Shown: positions 1-8,497, numbered from the stretch's first letter. The stretch: DNA of 42,936 bases from Cryobacterium sp. M96 (GCF_002929845.1 NZ_PJJS01000027.1:1-42936), one strand, 5' to 3'. Numbers and translations are program-made. The notes: generated by a model not told the origin, from the letters alone.

Positions 1-43
1 CCGAAACCAGCCCCGCACCCGCCCCGAAACCAGCCCCGCACCC
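1..43. repeat. Direct repeat, 20 bp x2 with 23-bp period
   Basis: The unit CCGAAACCAGCCCCGCACCC occurs at 1-20 and again at 24-43, separated by GCC. It lies at the window edge. One plus-strand frame (starting at base 3) stays open to a TGA at 162-164, so this could be the Pro/Ala-rich tail of a gene truncated by the window, but nothing else supports coding. I leave bases 1-160 unassigned apart from this repeat. Confidence 0.6.
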
Positions 44-160
44 TGCACCGGCTCGACAAGCAGGGCCCGCTGTACACTTTTTAGGGCGTCGCGCATGGGT
101 GACGTCAAGCTCCGGGCCACGACTACGGCCCCGAGTAACTGCAAAGGATCCACACTTCAC

Positions 161-973
161 ATGACGACACTTCCCCGCCTGGTTGCCTTCGATCTCGATG
201 ACACGCTGGCCGCTTCCAAGTCGCCGCTCGACCCGCGCATGGCCGAACTCATGGTCAACCTGCTCGGGGTCGTCGACGTATGCGTCATCTCCGGCGGGCA
301 GATCGCCCAGTTCCACATGCAGTTGATCGACAACCTCGACACCGTGAGTGAAGACATCCTCTCGCGCCTGCACCTGATGCCCACCTGCGGCACGCAGTAC
401 TACCGGCACGCCGACGGTGCCTGGAACCAGATCTACGCCGAGTACCTGACCGACGCCGAGAAGACGGATGCCCTCGCCGCCGTCGAGATCTCCGCGCGTT
501 CGCTGGGCTACTGGGAGAGCGACACCTGGGGCCCGATCCTCGAGGACCGCGGTTCGCAGATCACCTTCTCCGCCCTCGGCCAGGCCGCCCCGGTGGCCGC
601 CAAAGTCGCGTGGGACCCAACGGGTGAGAAGAAGAACACCCTGCGCGAAGCCGTGCAGGCGCTACTGCCCGACCTCGAGGTGCGCTCCGGCGGCTCCACC
701 TCGGTGGACATCACCCGTCGCGGCATCGACAAGGCGTATGGCATGAACAAGCTCGCAGCCCTCACCGGCGTGCCGCTCGACGACATGCTGTTCGTGGGCG
801 ACCGCCTCGACGAGAACGGCAACGACTACCCGGTCAAGGTTCTCGGCGTGGAGTGCGTCGCCGTGCAGGGCTGGGAAGACACCGCCGCGTTCCTTGAGAC
901 GCTGATCCCGCAGCTCGCCGCCGCCGCCGCCGCAGCCGCAGCAGCCTCTGCCGCTGCCACTGCCTCCGCCTGA
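161..973 (+). CDS. HAD superfamily hydrolase, phosphomannomutase-like (HAD-IIB)
   Basis: A 270-residue cytoplasmic HAD-type phosphatase or phosphosugar mutase. The HAD motif I DLDDT is at residues 11-15 (nucleophile D11, acid D13). SGG near residue 45 and the late FVGDRLDENGND motif, which supplies the Mg-binding acids, are also present. EDRGSQ, the WDP segment and SVDIT-GIDK resemble the cap and core of eukaryotic-type phosphomannomutases. I chose the ATG at 161 because AAAGGA lies at 143-148 and DLDDT then falls close to the N terminus; an in-frame ATG at 95 has no comparable site. The C terminus ends in a run of about 20 mostly Ala residues made from GCC/GCA repeats, which is low complexity and probably unstructured. 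It converges on galU 10 bp away, and a role in sugar-phosphate metabolism with galU is an inference. Sugar-phosphate phosphatase activity is equally possible. Confidence 0.85.
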   Translation: MTTLPRLVAFDLDDTLAASKSPLDPRMAELMVNLLGVVDVCVISGGQIAQFHMQLIDNLDTVSEDILSRLHLMPTCGTQYYRHADGAWNQIYAEYLTDAEKTDALAAVEISARSLGYWESDTWGPILEDRGSQITFSALGQAAPVAAKVAWDPTGEKKNTLREAVQALLPDLEVRSGGSTSVDITRRGIDKAYGMNKLAALTGVPLDDMLFVGDRLDENGNDYPVKVLGVECVAVQGWEDTAAFLETLIPQLAAAAAAAAAASAAATASA

Positions 974-983
974 CGGATTCTGA

Positions 984-1877
984 TCAGTCGAACCCCGCGA
1001 CGAAATCTTGCAACCACGGCCGCAGGTCCGGCCCGAGGTCCTCGCGGTCTGCGGCGAGCCGCACGATCGCCTTGATGTAGTCCAGGCGGTCGCCGGTGTC
1101 ATAGCGGCGGCCGCGGAAGATCACTCCGAACACGCCACCCGTCGCATCCGGGGTCGTCGCAAGCTCCTGCAGCGCATCCGTGAGCTGAATCTCGTTGCCC
1201 TTGCCCGGCAGGGTGTGCTCGAGCACGTCGAACACCTCCGGGCGCAGCACATAGCGGCCGATGATGGCCAGGTTCGACGGGGCATCCGCGGCGCTGGGCT
1301 TCTCCACGAGCCCGGTCACGCGCACCACGTCGGGGTCGTCGGTGGGCTCGATCGCGGCACAGCCGTAGAGGTGGATCTGCAACGGATCGACCTCCATCAG
1401 CGCCACGATTCTGGCGTTGCGCGCGCCCTGCTCCACCAGCATCCGGGCCAGCAACGGGTCACGGATGTCGATCAGGTCATCACCCAGCAGCACCGCGAAC
1501 GGCTTGTCGCCGACGTGCATCTTCGCGCGCAGCACCGCATGCCCGAGTCCGAGCGGGTCGCCCTGGCGCAAGTAGTGGATGTCGGCCAGCCGGGTGGGGA
1601 GCCGCACCTTCGCGAGGCGGTCGTGGTCGCCCTTCTTCTCGAGCAGCGACTCCAACTCGGTCATGCGGTCGAAGTGGTTCTCCAACGCGTTCTTATGCCG
1701 CCCTGTCACCATCAGCAGGTCGGTCAGGCCGGCCGCGGCTGCCTCCTCGACCACGTACTGGATCGCGGGCTTGTCGACGACGGGAAGCATTTCCTTCGGC
1801 ATGGCCTTGGTCGCCGGCAGGAAGCGTGTTCCCAGTCCTGCCGCGGGAATGACGGCCTTGGTAATCTCGGAGCTCAT
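984..1877 (-). CDS. galU: UTP--glucose-1-phosphate uridylyltransferase
   Basis: A 297-residue nucleotidyltransferase that makes UDP-glucose from UTP and glucose 1-phosphate for cell-wall polymers, glycolipids and trehalose. The N terminus has the signature AVIPAAGLGTRFLPATKAMP with the adjoining KEMLP. The VEKP segment, IIGRYVL and a C-terminal YDTGDRLDYIKA also match GalU. Length fits the family (about 300). The start is set at the ATG at 1875-1877 (MSSEITKAV); an upstream in-frame extension would add 28 residues lacking family similarity. It is transcribed toward the HAD gene. The region upstream (1878-2414) holds no gene. Confidence 0.95.
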   Translation of the reverse strand: MSSEITKAVIPAAGLGTRFLPATKAMPKEMLPVVDKPAIQYVVEEAAAAGLTDLLMVTGRHKNALENHFDRMTELESLLEKKGDHDRLAKVRLPTRLADIHYLRQGDPLGLGHAVLRAKMHVGDKPFAVLLGDDLIDIRDPLLARMLVEQGARNARIVALMEVDPLQIHLYGCAAIEPTDDPDVVRVTGLVEKPSAADAPSNLAIIGRYVLRPEVFDVLEHTLPGKGNEIQLTDALQELATTPDATGGVFGVIFRGRRYDTGDRLDYIKAIVRLAADREDLGPDLRPWLQDFVAGFD

Positions 1878-2037
1878 GAGACTCAGACTAAGGGCGCAGT
1901 GTTGCCGCCGCATCACCCACCGCGGATCTTTCGGTCTGGCGCCGTGATCTGTCTCGGTCACCGGCCACTGCCCGTGAGGTCACCTGCCGCCCGCTCTGGG
2001 CTGCCTTGCCGTACCCCTGAGTCGGGCTGGCAGCTGC

Positions 2038-2130
2038 GGCTAATTCAGGAGAAACTCGGCCACAGTCATCCGTTGCGCCGTATTCCCGGGGGCTGTGCCG
2101 CGCATCCAGCCCAGATCTCCTGAGTTAGCC
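2038..2130. repeat. F2-family foldback repeat, copy 1
   Basis: The left arm GGCTAATTCAGGAGA (2038-2052) is the reverse complement of TCTCCTGAGTTAGCC (2116-2130) with one G-T-compatible difference. The arms are 63 nt apart and the span is 93 bp. The interior contains CGTTGCGCCGTATTCCCGG, which resembles the reverse complement of the interior of copy 2, so the two copies are related and inverted. Function unknown. Confidence 0.75.
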
Positions 2131-2164
2131 ACCTGTGAGTCCGGTGGCCGGTGCCTCAGCTGGC

Positions 2165-2241
2165 GTAACTTCTGCAATTCGCGGCCGGAGGGTCACGCCA
2201 AGCCGGGTCGGGCACATCCGTCAGAATCTGCAGGAGTTGTG
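2165..2241. repeat. Inverted repeat between the two F2 copies
   Basis: AACTTCTGCA-ATTC on the left pairs with GAAT-CTGCAGGAGTT on the right (10 bp with one wobble, then 4 bp after a bulge). The arms are separated by about 43 nt. It resembles neither the F1 nor the F2 arm closely, but it sits exactly in the gap between the two F2 elements. Confidence 0.5.
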
Positions 2242-2254
2242 CGCGGCCGTAGGG

Positions 2255-2346
2255 GGCTAACTCAGGAAAACCGAGCCGGCTGCGGCTTGCGCCCCCGGAA
2301 TTACGCAACGAATACCGAGGCCCATCCCGGATCTCCTGAGTTAGCC
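2255..2346. repeat. F2-family foldback repeat, copy 2
   Basis: The left arm GGCTAACTCAGGA (2255-2267) pairs perfectly with TCCTGAGTTAGCC (2334-2346). The span is 92 bp. The interior holds GCCCCCGGAATTACGCAACG, whose reverse complement aligns with the interior of copy 1. It lies immediately downstream of the minus-strand VanZ gene. Confidence 0.75.
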
Positions 2347-2414
2347 ACAGAAAAGGCAAGTGCACGTGCCGACGGGCACCCCGGCGCACACCCGCACCCG
2401 ACCTGCAGTCCCCG

Positions 2415-2900
2415 TCAGCGCCCGCGGCCGCCGCGCAACAGAACCAACCCGAGCACCGTGCCGACCGCAGTCCCGACCGTGTTCGCGACCACATCGGCGA
2501 GGGTGGCGAACCGGTCCGGCAGGAAGATCAGCTGCCCGAGCTCGATGGTGCAGCTCGCCGCGAACCCGACAAGCACGGCCAGCCACCACCGTCGTGCGCC
2601 GGCCACGAGCACGACGAACAGGCCGACCGGCACGAACAGGGCGATGTTGGCGATGAACTCGACCAGGCCGTAGCGCACCCAGCCGGGCGCGCCGTGTTCC
2701 TGCAGCCAATCGATAAGGGCCAGGAGTGAATCGTATGCCGCCCGGTCGACCGGCACCGGCCAGAACGCGATGAAGGCCAGCGCGACCAGATAGACGAGCA
2801 TGAGCCAGGGCGCCCACCGGCGCAGCCGGGTGGGCGCGGCTCCGCCCGCCGCGGCAGGGCCCGGCGGTCTCGGCGGGGGAGTGCGACTCGCGTCGGTCAT
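2415..2900 (-). CDS. VanZ-like membrane protein
   Basis: A 161-residue integral membrane protein of the VanZ-like family. After a Pro/Ala-rich cytoplasmic N terminus of about 28 residues there are four hydrophobic segments: LMLVYLVALAFIAFWPV, the segment around NIALFVPVGLFVVLVAG, WWLAVLVGFAASCTIELGQ, and one near the C terminus (VVANTVGTAVGTVLGLVLL). The family motifs visible are NIALFVPVG and the CTIELGQ-DVVANT-G pattern. The biochemical role of VanZ-like proteins outside teicoplanin resistance operons is unclear, and there is no van operon nearby. It is probably monocistronic: the efflux gene upstream ends 222 bp away. Confidence 0.8.
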   Translation of the reverse strand: MTDASRTPPPRPPGPAAAGGAAPTRLRRWAPWLMLVYLVALAFIAFWPVPVDRAAYDSLLALIDWLQEHGAPGWVRYGLVEFIANIALFVPVGLFVVLVAGARRWWLAVLVGFAASCTIELGQLIFLPDRFATLADVVANTVGTAVGTVLGLVLLRGGRGR

Positions 2901-3049
2901 GTCTCGCCTCCCGGTACGTCACGATCGGCGAACCGACGGCGCCGGGACCTGACCGCAACACTGTCGATCTATTTACCGTAGACGCATCCGTGCGCGGGGG
3001 CTCGCAAATACGCTCTGAGCCGAAGGATGCCCACCGCCGACCACTTCTA

Positions 3050-3093
3050 TTCCGGTCGAGAGTGACTGGTAAAGCGGGCGCTCTCGACCGGAA
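3050..3093. repeat. Hairpin with 13-bp perfect arms
   Basis: TTCCGGTCGAGAG (3050-3062) and CTCTCGACCGGAA (3081-3093) are perfect inverted arms around an 18-nt loop. It lies 30 bp downstream of the minus-strand efflux gene, where a terminator would be expected, but no U-tract follows the stem on that strand. It may be a Rho-assisted end or a processing structure. Confidence 0.6.
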
Positions 3094-3122
3094 CGGGCAC
3101 CCTCACGACGGGAACCCCGCCC

Positions 3123-4592
3123 CTACCGCCCGGCCGACACCCGCTTCGGCAGCACGAAGACGAGCAGCAGTGCCAGCACGCTGAACGCGGCGCTCACGCC
3201 CATCGCCGCGGTGGCGCTGTCGGTGAAGCCGGCGGCGACGGCCTCCGCCCCGGGGCCGGCCACGACCAGCGTGCCGAAGAAGACGCTGCCGATCACGGCG
3301 ATGCCCACGGCGCTGCCGACCCGCTGCATCACGCCGACCACGCCGCTGGCCGCACCGGCCTCGGAGCGGTCCACGGTCGCCACGATGAACTGGGCGTTCG
3401 GCGCGATGAAGAATCCGCTGCCGAGACCCGCGATCAGCAGCGGCGGCAGCAGCTCCCAGTTGGTGATCGCCGGGCCGATCAGGAGCAGGGCCAGCCAGAC
3501 CCAGACCAGGCCGATGGTGACCAGGGACACGCCGATGATCAGCACGGTGCGGCCGAGCCGCTGCGCCAGCCGGTTGCTCTGCGAAGCGCCGATGATGGTT
3601 CCGATCGCGAACGGGATCGATACCAGCCCCGACTCGAGGGCGGTGTGCCCGAGGCCGGCCTGCCAGAGGATCGAAATGGTGAAGAAGATGCTGGTGAACG
3701 CGGCGAAGTAGACCAGGGCGAGCACGATGCCGCCGGTGAACGCCGGATGCCGGAACAGCCGCGGCGGCACCAGCGGGCTCTTGCCCCACCGGGTGTACGC
3801 CACCTCCCAGAAGCCGAATGCCACAATCAACAGCGCCCCCGCTGCCAGGGTCAGGTAGGTCCAGAGCGGCCAGCCCTGGTCCTCGCCCTCGATCAGGGGA
3901 ACGAGCAGCGCCACGAGCCCGCCGGAGATCAGCAATAGGCCCACCCAGTCGATGCCGCCGCTCGGGGTGCCCGGGGCACGTTCGGAGCCGGCCGGCAACA
4001 GGATCGCCGCCGCGACGAGGGCGACGATGCCGATCGGCAGGTTGACCCAGAAGACCAGGCGCCATCCGTTCTCGTCGCCGAAGGCCTCGATGATCAGGCC
4101 GCCGATGATCGGGCCGAGCGCCGTGGATACGCCGATCACCGTGCCCATGATCGCGAACGCCTTGCCGCGGGTGATGGGCGGGAACAGAAGCTGGATCACA
4201 GCGGTCACGGCCGGCACGAACATGCCGCCGGCAAGCCCCTGCACGACCCGGGCGATGATCAGCTGCAGATCGTTCTGCGCGAGCCCGCAAGCCAGGCTGG
4301 CCAGGGTGAACAGCAGCAGACCGGTGAAGAAGACCCACTTGTGGCCGATGCGGTCGCCGAGCCGCCCGGCCGGGATCAGCGCGATCCCGAAGGCGAGCGC
4401 GTAGCCGGAGATGATCCAGGAGAGGGTGGCCTCCGAGGCATCCAGGCTGGTACGGATGGTCGGAAGCGCCACATTCACGATCGTGGTGTCGAGCAGCGCC
4501 ATGAACATGCCGGCCAGCAGCACGATCAGGGCCTGCCAGGCATGCCGTGGGATAGCGACAGGTGCGGGGAGACCCGGGCTGGAATCGGTCAT
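3123..4592 (-). CDS. DHA2 family MFS drug-efflux transporter (EmrB/QacA type)
   Basis: A 489-residue proton-driven efflux protein with about 14 transmembrane segments. The DHA2 motifs are visible: LDTTIVNVALP in the first helix (motif D1), GRLGDRIGHK after helix 2 (motif A), and GPIIGGLI in helix 5 (motif C). A central pair of extra helices follows residue 200. The ATG at 4590-4592 (MTDSSPG) was chosen with AGAGGAT just upstream; a longer in-frame extension passes into tandem repeats and is rejected. No regulator gene is adjacent. The substrate cannot be read from sequence. Confidence 0.88.
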   Translation of the reverse strand: MTDSSPGLPAPVAIPRHAWQALIVLLAGMFMALLDTTIVNVALPTIRTSLDASEATLSWIISGYALAFGIALIPAGRLGDRIGHKWVFFTGLLLFTLASLACGLAQNDLQLIIARVVQGLAGGMFVPAVTAVIQLLFPPITRGKAFAIMGTVIGVSTALGPIIGGLIIEAFGDENGWRLVFWVNLPIGIVALVAAAILLPAGSERAPGTPSGGIDWVGLLLISGGLVALLVPLIEGEDQGWPLWTYLTLAAGALLIVAFGFWEVAYTRWGKSPLVPPRLFRHPAFTGGIVLALVYFAAFTSIFFTISILWQAGLGHTALESGLVSIPFAIGTIIGASQSNRLAQRLGRTVLIIGVSLVTIGLVWVWLALLLIGPAITNWELLPPLLIAGLGSGFFIAPNAQFIVATVDRSEAGAASGVVGVMQRVGSAVGIAVIGSVFFGTLVVAGPGAEAVAAGFTDSATAAMGVSAAFSVLALLLVFVLPKRVSAGR

Positions 4593-4640
4593 GACATGAT
4601 CCTCTCGCGCTTCTGGCCGCGCCGGCCCGGCCGCACCAAA

Positions 4641-4682
4641 CACCAACTACCAAACACCAACTACCAAACACCAACTACAAAA
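4641..4682. repeat. 14-bp tandem repeat, three copies
   Basis: The unit CACCAACTACCAAA runs at 4641-4654 and 4655-4668, with a third copy differing at one base at 4669-4682. A half unit precedes it (CACCAAA at 4634-4640). The block sits between the tRNA-Pro terminator and the efflux gene, in the efflux gene's 5' region on the minus strand. Confidence 0.85.
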
Positions 4683-4709
4683 ACCCCCACTCCGAAGAGT
4701 GAGGGTTTT
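4677..4709 (-). terminator. Rho-independent terminator of tRNA-Pro
   Basis: Read on the minus strand, AAAACCCTCACTC pairs with GAGTGGGGGTTTT around a TTCG tetraloop (one G-T pair), followed by a T-run. It begins about 10 nt downstream of the tRNA-Pro 3' end, so it should end that transcript before the efflux gene. Confidence 0.85.
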
Positions 4710-4718
4710 GCATATCTG

Positions 4719-4792
4719 TCGGGGTAACAGGATTTGAACCTGCGACCTCGTCGTCCCGAACGACGCGCGCTACCAAGCTGCGCCATACCCCG
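4719..4792 (-). tRNA. tRNA-Pro (anticodon CGG)
   Basis: Read on the minus strand, the 7-bp acceptor CGGGGTA/TACCCCG, the D stem GCGC/GCGC, the anticodon stem CGTCG/CGACG with loop TTCGGGA (anticodon CGG), and the T stem GCAGG/CCTGT with loop TTCAAAT are all complete. The discriminator is A and the CCA end is not encoded. It reads proline CCG codons, which are abundant here. Confidence 0.97.
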
Positions 4793-4872
4793 ATGGCCCG
4801 TAAGCCTTGACAAGTATAACCCCCCGGATGCCCTACCACGACCATCCGGTGCCGAGCCTGCCGATACCCCCG

Positions 4873-5856
4873 CTACGCCGCCGTCAGCGTGAGCAGGGTC
4901 GCCTCCGGCGCGCAGGCGAACCGCACCGGCGCGTAGATCGACGTGCCGAGCCCCGCGGACACGTTCAGGTACGAGGTGTGCAGTCCGGAGTCCCAGAGGC
5001 TGAGGCCCTTGACCTGCTTGCGTGGGATGTCGCAGTTGGTGACGAGGGCGCCGTACCGGGGAACGCACACCTGCCCGCCGTGCGTGTGCCCGGCCAGGAT
5101 CAGCTGGGCACCATGGTTGACGAACGAGTTGAGCACCCGCTGGTAGGGCGCGTGGGCGACGCCCACCGTGAGCGTCGACCGCGGCGGGGTCGCCTCCTCG
5201 GGGTCGGGCCAGTGCTCCTCCGACAACGGGTCGTTCGCTCTCAGGTCGTCGATCGCCCGGGTGATCAGGTCGAGGCGGTCGAGCCCGATGTGCGGGTCAT
5301 CCACCCCGAACAGCTCCAGGTGGGTGCCGTTGATGTCGAGCGCGGCCGCCGCGTTGTCGAGGTCGATCCAGCCGAGGTCGCCGAACACCCGGTGCAGGTG
5401 GGCGATGTCGAGCTTCTCGTGAAACGCCGAGCGAAGCGTCGACGGGGCACGAAAGTACCGCATCGGGTTCTTCAACTGCGGCCCGTAGTAGTCGTTCGAC
5501 CCGTTGACGAAGATGCCCGGAATGCCGCGGAACGGTTCGAGGGCATACTCGATCCCGGAAATGCCGTCGGCGTGACCGAGGTTGTCGCCCGTGTTCACGA
5601 TCAGGTCCGGCGCGAGGTCGGCCAAGCCGCGCACCCAGTCTTGTTTATCCCGCTGCCACGGTGCCATGTGCAGGTCGGAGAGGTGCAGCACCTTGATCGG
5701 GGCGGATCCCGGCGCGAGCACCGGAACGAGAACCTCGCGGAGGGTGAACATGCGGCGCTCCACGAGAGAGCCCCAGGCGAACGCGACGACTCCGGCCGCG
5801 GCTACCACCCCGGCGCTGACGGCCAGGGAGGTGCCTGCGGAGTTGGCGCGCGTCAT
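4873..5856 (-). CDS. Membrane-anchored metallophosphoesterase
   Basis: A 327-residue calcineurin-like phosphoesterase. An N-terminal hydrophobic segment (about residues 10-30) anchors it to the membrane. The metal-binding motifs follow in order: HLSDLHM, NTGDN, NGSNDYY (the GNH(D/E) motif with Asn kept and His replaced by Asp) and GHTHGGQV. The ATG at 5854-5856 overlaps the stop of the penicillin-binding protein gene as ATGA, so the two are translationally coupled. The PBP-metallophosphoesterase pairing is common in Actinobacteria, but the substrate is not known to me. A hydrolytic role in envelope phospholipid or lipid-linked precursor metabolism is inference from context. Confidence 0.88.
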   Translation of the reverse strand: MTRANSAGTSLAVSAGVVAAAGVVAFAWGSLVERRMFTLREVLVPVLAPGSAPIKVLHLSDLHMAPWQRDKQDWVRGLADLAPDLIVNTGDNLGHADGISGIEYALEPFRGIPGIFVNGSNDYYGPQLKNPMRYFRAPSTLRSAFHEKLDIAHLHRVFGDLGWIDLDNAAAALDINGTHLELFGVDDPHIGLDRLDLITRAIDDLRANDPLSEEHWPDPEEATPPRSTLTVGVAHAPYQRVLNSFVNHGAQLILAGHTHGGQVCVPRYGALVTNCDIPRKQVKGLSLWDSGLHTSYLNVSAGLGTSIYAPVRFACAPEATLLTLTAA

Positions 5857-8447
5857 CCGTTGCCCCCGCCGTTCGCGTCGGGTTTCGCGTCGGGTTTCGC
5901 GTCGGGCTTCGCGCCGGCGGCAAGCTTGCCGACCACGATCGTGACGGAGCTGCCCGCCGCGGCGCCGGAGCCGGCGGTCGGTGTCATGGAGAGCACCGTG
6001 CCGACCTGCTTCGGGTCGGTGACGTCCTGCTCCTGCTTGACGATGCCGAAGCCCGCCAGGGTGGAGGTAGCTTCGGCCTCGGTCTTGCCCACGACATCGG
6101 GCACGATCTTGAGCGCGCCGTTGCTGGAGTAGACGGTCACGGTCGAGCCGCGGCTGGCGCTGCTGCCGCCGGCCGGGTCGGTGCGGGCCACGGTGCCGGC
6201 GGGCATCTCGGAGTCGGTCACACCGCCGTCGACCACGTCGAAGCCGGCCGAGGTCAGGGTGGAGGCGGCTTCGCTCATCGACTTGCCGCGCAGGTCGGGC
6301 ACGGGAATCTGAACGGCCTGCAGCACCTTGTTGGATGCCTCGGCGAAGGCGTCTCCGCCGTACTTCGCGTTCGCGACGCTCATCACCTCCGGCCACATGC
6401 GGTGACGGGCGGTGGCGGCCGTGCCGCCCTCCCAGTCGTCCACGAGACGCTGGTTGATGTCGCCGGTGACGCTGACGACGCCGACCACCGTGGCGACCTT
6501 GGTGCTCGCGCCGCTCATCCAGGTGTCCTTGTTGCCGTCGGTGGTTCCGGTCTTGCCGATCATCGGCACCCTCGGGGAGACCGCGGAATTCGACGCGCGT
6601 CCCGTGCCTTCGGTCATCACCTTTTGCATGGCATACGTCATGCCGGCGTCGACCTCGGGGGTGACCGCCTGGGTGCACTTGGTCTGCGGCGGGGTCATGT
6701 CGACGCCGTCGCCGCCGACGATCCGGTCGATCACGATCGGGCTGCAGCTGAGGCCGTTGTTGGCGATGCCGGCGAAGGCGATGGCCATGCTGAGCGGCGC
6801 GACCTCGTTCGTGCCGAGCACGGCCGAGGGTCCCTTGACGAGTGGCTCCAGGTCGGCGCGGCCCACTCCGAAGGCGTTGGCCATGTCGGCGATGCCGCAG
6901 AGGTCCAGCTTCTTCGCCATGCCGATGAAGCCGGTGTTGATGGAACCGATCGTCGACTGCAGCGCGCTGTAGTTCGTGCCGGGCTCGTTCGCGTCGTTCT
7001 TGGGGTTGAAGACATAGCTCTGGTTGCCTTCACAGCTGTTCTTGAACACGCCCCAGTCGCTCTTGCGGCGGGAGTCGACGCGTTCGTTGAGCGTGTGCCC
7101 CTGGGTCAGCCACTCGGCGAGGGTGAAGACCTTGTAGGTCGAGCCGGGCTGGAACCCGAGCGAGCCGCCCTCGTTGGAGTTGGTGTTGTAGTTGATGCCC
7201 GTGTAGTCGTTGTTGTTCTCGGTCACGGCCGGGTCCTGGCTGTAATCCTTGTTCTGGGTCATGGCCAACACTCGGCCGGTGCCCACCTCGACGCTCGTGA
7301 TCACACCGCCCACGTCCCAGTCCCCGTACTGCTTCGGCACGTGCTTCTTCATGGTGGTCTCGGCGGCGTTCTGCAGGTCGAGGTCGAGCGTGGTGTAGAT
7401 CTCGTAGCCGCCGCGACGGAAGTTGGCCATGCGGGTGCCTTCGTCTTCGCCGAAGGAGGGGTCATTCTGCAGGGTGTTGACGACCAGGCTGCAGAAGTAC
7501 GCGCTGCCGCCGGCTGTCGCACACCCGGTGCTGGGTTCCGTGATGGTCGGCTCGATCACTGTGGCCAGGGCGGCGTCGTGGTCTTCCTGGGTGATCTTCT
7601 GATACTTGAGCATCTCGCCCAGGATGTAGTCGCGGCGTTCCTTGTTGGCGGCATACCCGTTGGCGACGCCGTTGGTTTCGCTGTCCGGGTTGTCGAGCTG
7701 GAACTTGACCGGGTTGTTCACGATCGCCACCAGGCTCGCCGCCTGCGCCAGTGACAGGCCCGCGGCGGTGGTGTTGTAGTAGTAGTTGGCGGCCGATTCG
7801 ATGCCGTAGACCGTGCCGCCGAAACCGGTGATGTTCAGGTACTGGCGAAGGATGTCGTCCTTCGCGTACTGCTTCTCCACGCCGATGGCGAGGCGCATCT
7901 CCTTGAGCTTGCGGTCGGGGGTGGTCTCCGTGGCCGTGTCGTAGCAGCTCATGCGCTTCTTTTCGTCGGCCAGAGCCTCGCACTTCTGCACCTGCACGTT
8001 TTTCACGTACTGCTGGGTGATCGAGGAGCCGCCGCGCGCGGTGCCGGTGGCCACGGTGCTCACGACGCCCTTGACGGTGCCCTCGAGGTCGATGCCGCCA
8101 TGCTCATAGAAGCGGGGGTCCTCGCCCGCGATCACGGCATCCTTCACGAACGGGCTGATCGCGTCCCACTCGACTTCCACCCGGTTCTGATCGTAGAACG
8201 AGGCCAGAAGCAGGGGGCTGCCGTCGGCGTTGGTCGCGTAGATGTTGCTCTTCTGCGCCAGCTGGTCGATCGCGAGGTAGTCGGGGAGGCTCTCGAACAT
8301 GTTGATCGTGTTCGTGGCTGTCATGCCGGAGAGGGCCAGAGCGGGGGTGACAGCGGCGGCGACGAGGACGCCGGCCACGGCGCTCATCCCGACGAAACCG
8401 AGGAACCCGCCGAGCGCTCCACTGACCGTACGATTTTTGGCAGACAT
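5853..8447 (-). CDS. ponA: Bifunctional class A penicillin-binding protein with PASTA domains
   Basis: An 864-residue membrane-anchored glycosyltransferase/transpeptidase that polymerises and cross-links peptidoglycan. An N-terminal membrane helix (about 12-45) precedes the GT51 domain, with EDPRFYEHGG (catalytic Glu near 109), RGGSSITQQYVKN and the IESAANYYY segment. The transpeptidase domain has GSTYK with nucleophile Ser436, a GSIN motif (SxN) and GKTGTT near 631. Two C-terminal PASTA repeats follow (PVPDLRGKSMSEA and VPDVVGKTEAEA). The tail is PDAKPDAKPDAN from a 12-bp tandem repeat. I use the ATG at 8445-8447; a TTG seven codons upstream is possible. It is divergent from the DUF4177 gene across only 50 bp. 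PASTA domains suggest response to muropeptides or PknB-type signalling, by family knowledge. Confidence 0.95.
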   Translation of the reverse strand: MSAKNRTVSGALGGFLGFVGMSAVAGVLVAAAVTPALALSGMTATNTINMFESLPDYLAIDQLAQKSNIYATNADGSPLLLASFYDQNRVEVEWDAISPFVKDAVIAGEDPRFYEHGGIDLEGTVKGVVSTVATGTARGGSSITQQYVKNVQVQKCEALADEKKRMSCYDTATETTPDRKLKEMRLAIGVEKQYAKDDILRQYLNITGFGGTVYGIESAANYYYNTTAAGLSLAQAASLVAIVNNPVKFQLDNPDSETNGVANGYAANKERRDYILGEMLKYQKITQEDHDAALATVIEPTITEPSTGCATAGGSAYFCSLVVNTLQNDPSFGEDEGTRMANFRRGGYEIYTTLDLDLQNAAETTMKKHVPKQYGDWDVGGVITSVEVGTGRVLAMTQNKDYSQDPAVTENNNDYTGINYNTNSNEGGSLGFQPGSTYKVFTLAEWLTQGHTLNERVDSRRKSDWGVFKNSCEGNQSYVFNPKNDANEPGTNYSALQSTIGSINTGFIGMAKKLDLCGIADMANAFGVGRADLEPLVKGPSAVLGTNEVAPLSMAIAFAGIANNGLSCSPIVIDRIVGGDGVDMTPPQTKCTQAVTPEVDAGMTYAMQKVMTEGTGRASNSAVSPRVPMIGKTGTTDGNKDTWMSGASTKVATVVGVVSVTGDINQRLVDDWEGGTAATARHRMWPEVMSVANAKYGGDAFAEASNKVLQAVQIPVPDLRGKSMSEAASTLTSAGFDVVDGGVTDSEMPAGTVARTDPAGGSSASRGSTVTVYSSNGALKIVPDVVGKTEAEATSTLAGFGIVKQEQDVTDPKQVGTVLSMTPTAGSGAAAGSSVTIVVGKLAAGAKPDAKPDAKPDANGGGNG
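5875..5910. repeat. 12-bp tandem repeat in the PBP tail
   Basis: GCGTCGGGTTTC occurs at 5875-5886 and 5887-5898, then with one change at 5899-5910. In the minus-strand gene it encodes the KPDA repeats at the extreme C terminus, beyond the last PASTA domain. Copy number may vary between strains. Confidence 0.85.
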
Positions 8448-8497
8448 ACTATTGAGACTAAGTGACAAATCTGAATAACCGCCTGAATCGGAGCCTT

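Larger units (their letters stand above)
1878..2414. other. Gene-free 537-bp region rich in inverted repeats
   Basis: No convincing coding sequence occurs here. The space between galU and the VanZ gene contains two F2-family foldbacks (2038-2130 and 2255-2346). Between them is a third, unrelated inverted repeat with arms GTAACTTCTGCAATTC at 2165-2180 and GAATCTGCAGGAGTTGTG at 2224-2241. Frames that stay open across it have start and stop positions dictated by the repeats and no recognisable domain. Confidence 0.7.

Noticed and set aside
5875..5910. CRISPR-like or regulatory array from regular 12-bp repeats
   Set aside because: No spacers; the units are contiguous and encode the KPDA repeats of the PBP tail.
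5857..6678. N-terminal extension of the metallophosphoesterase into the PBP gene
   Set aside because: That part is an out-of-frame reading of the PBP gene. The ATG at 5856 with ATGA overlap is the natural start.
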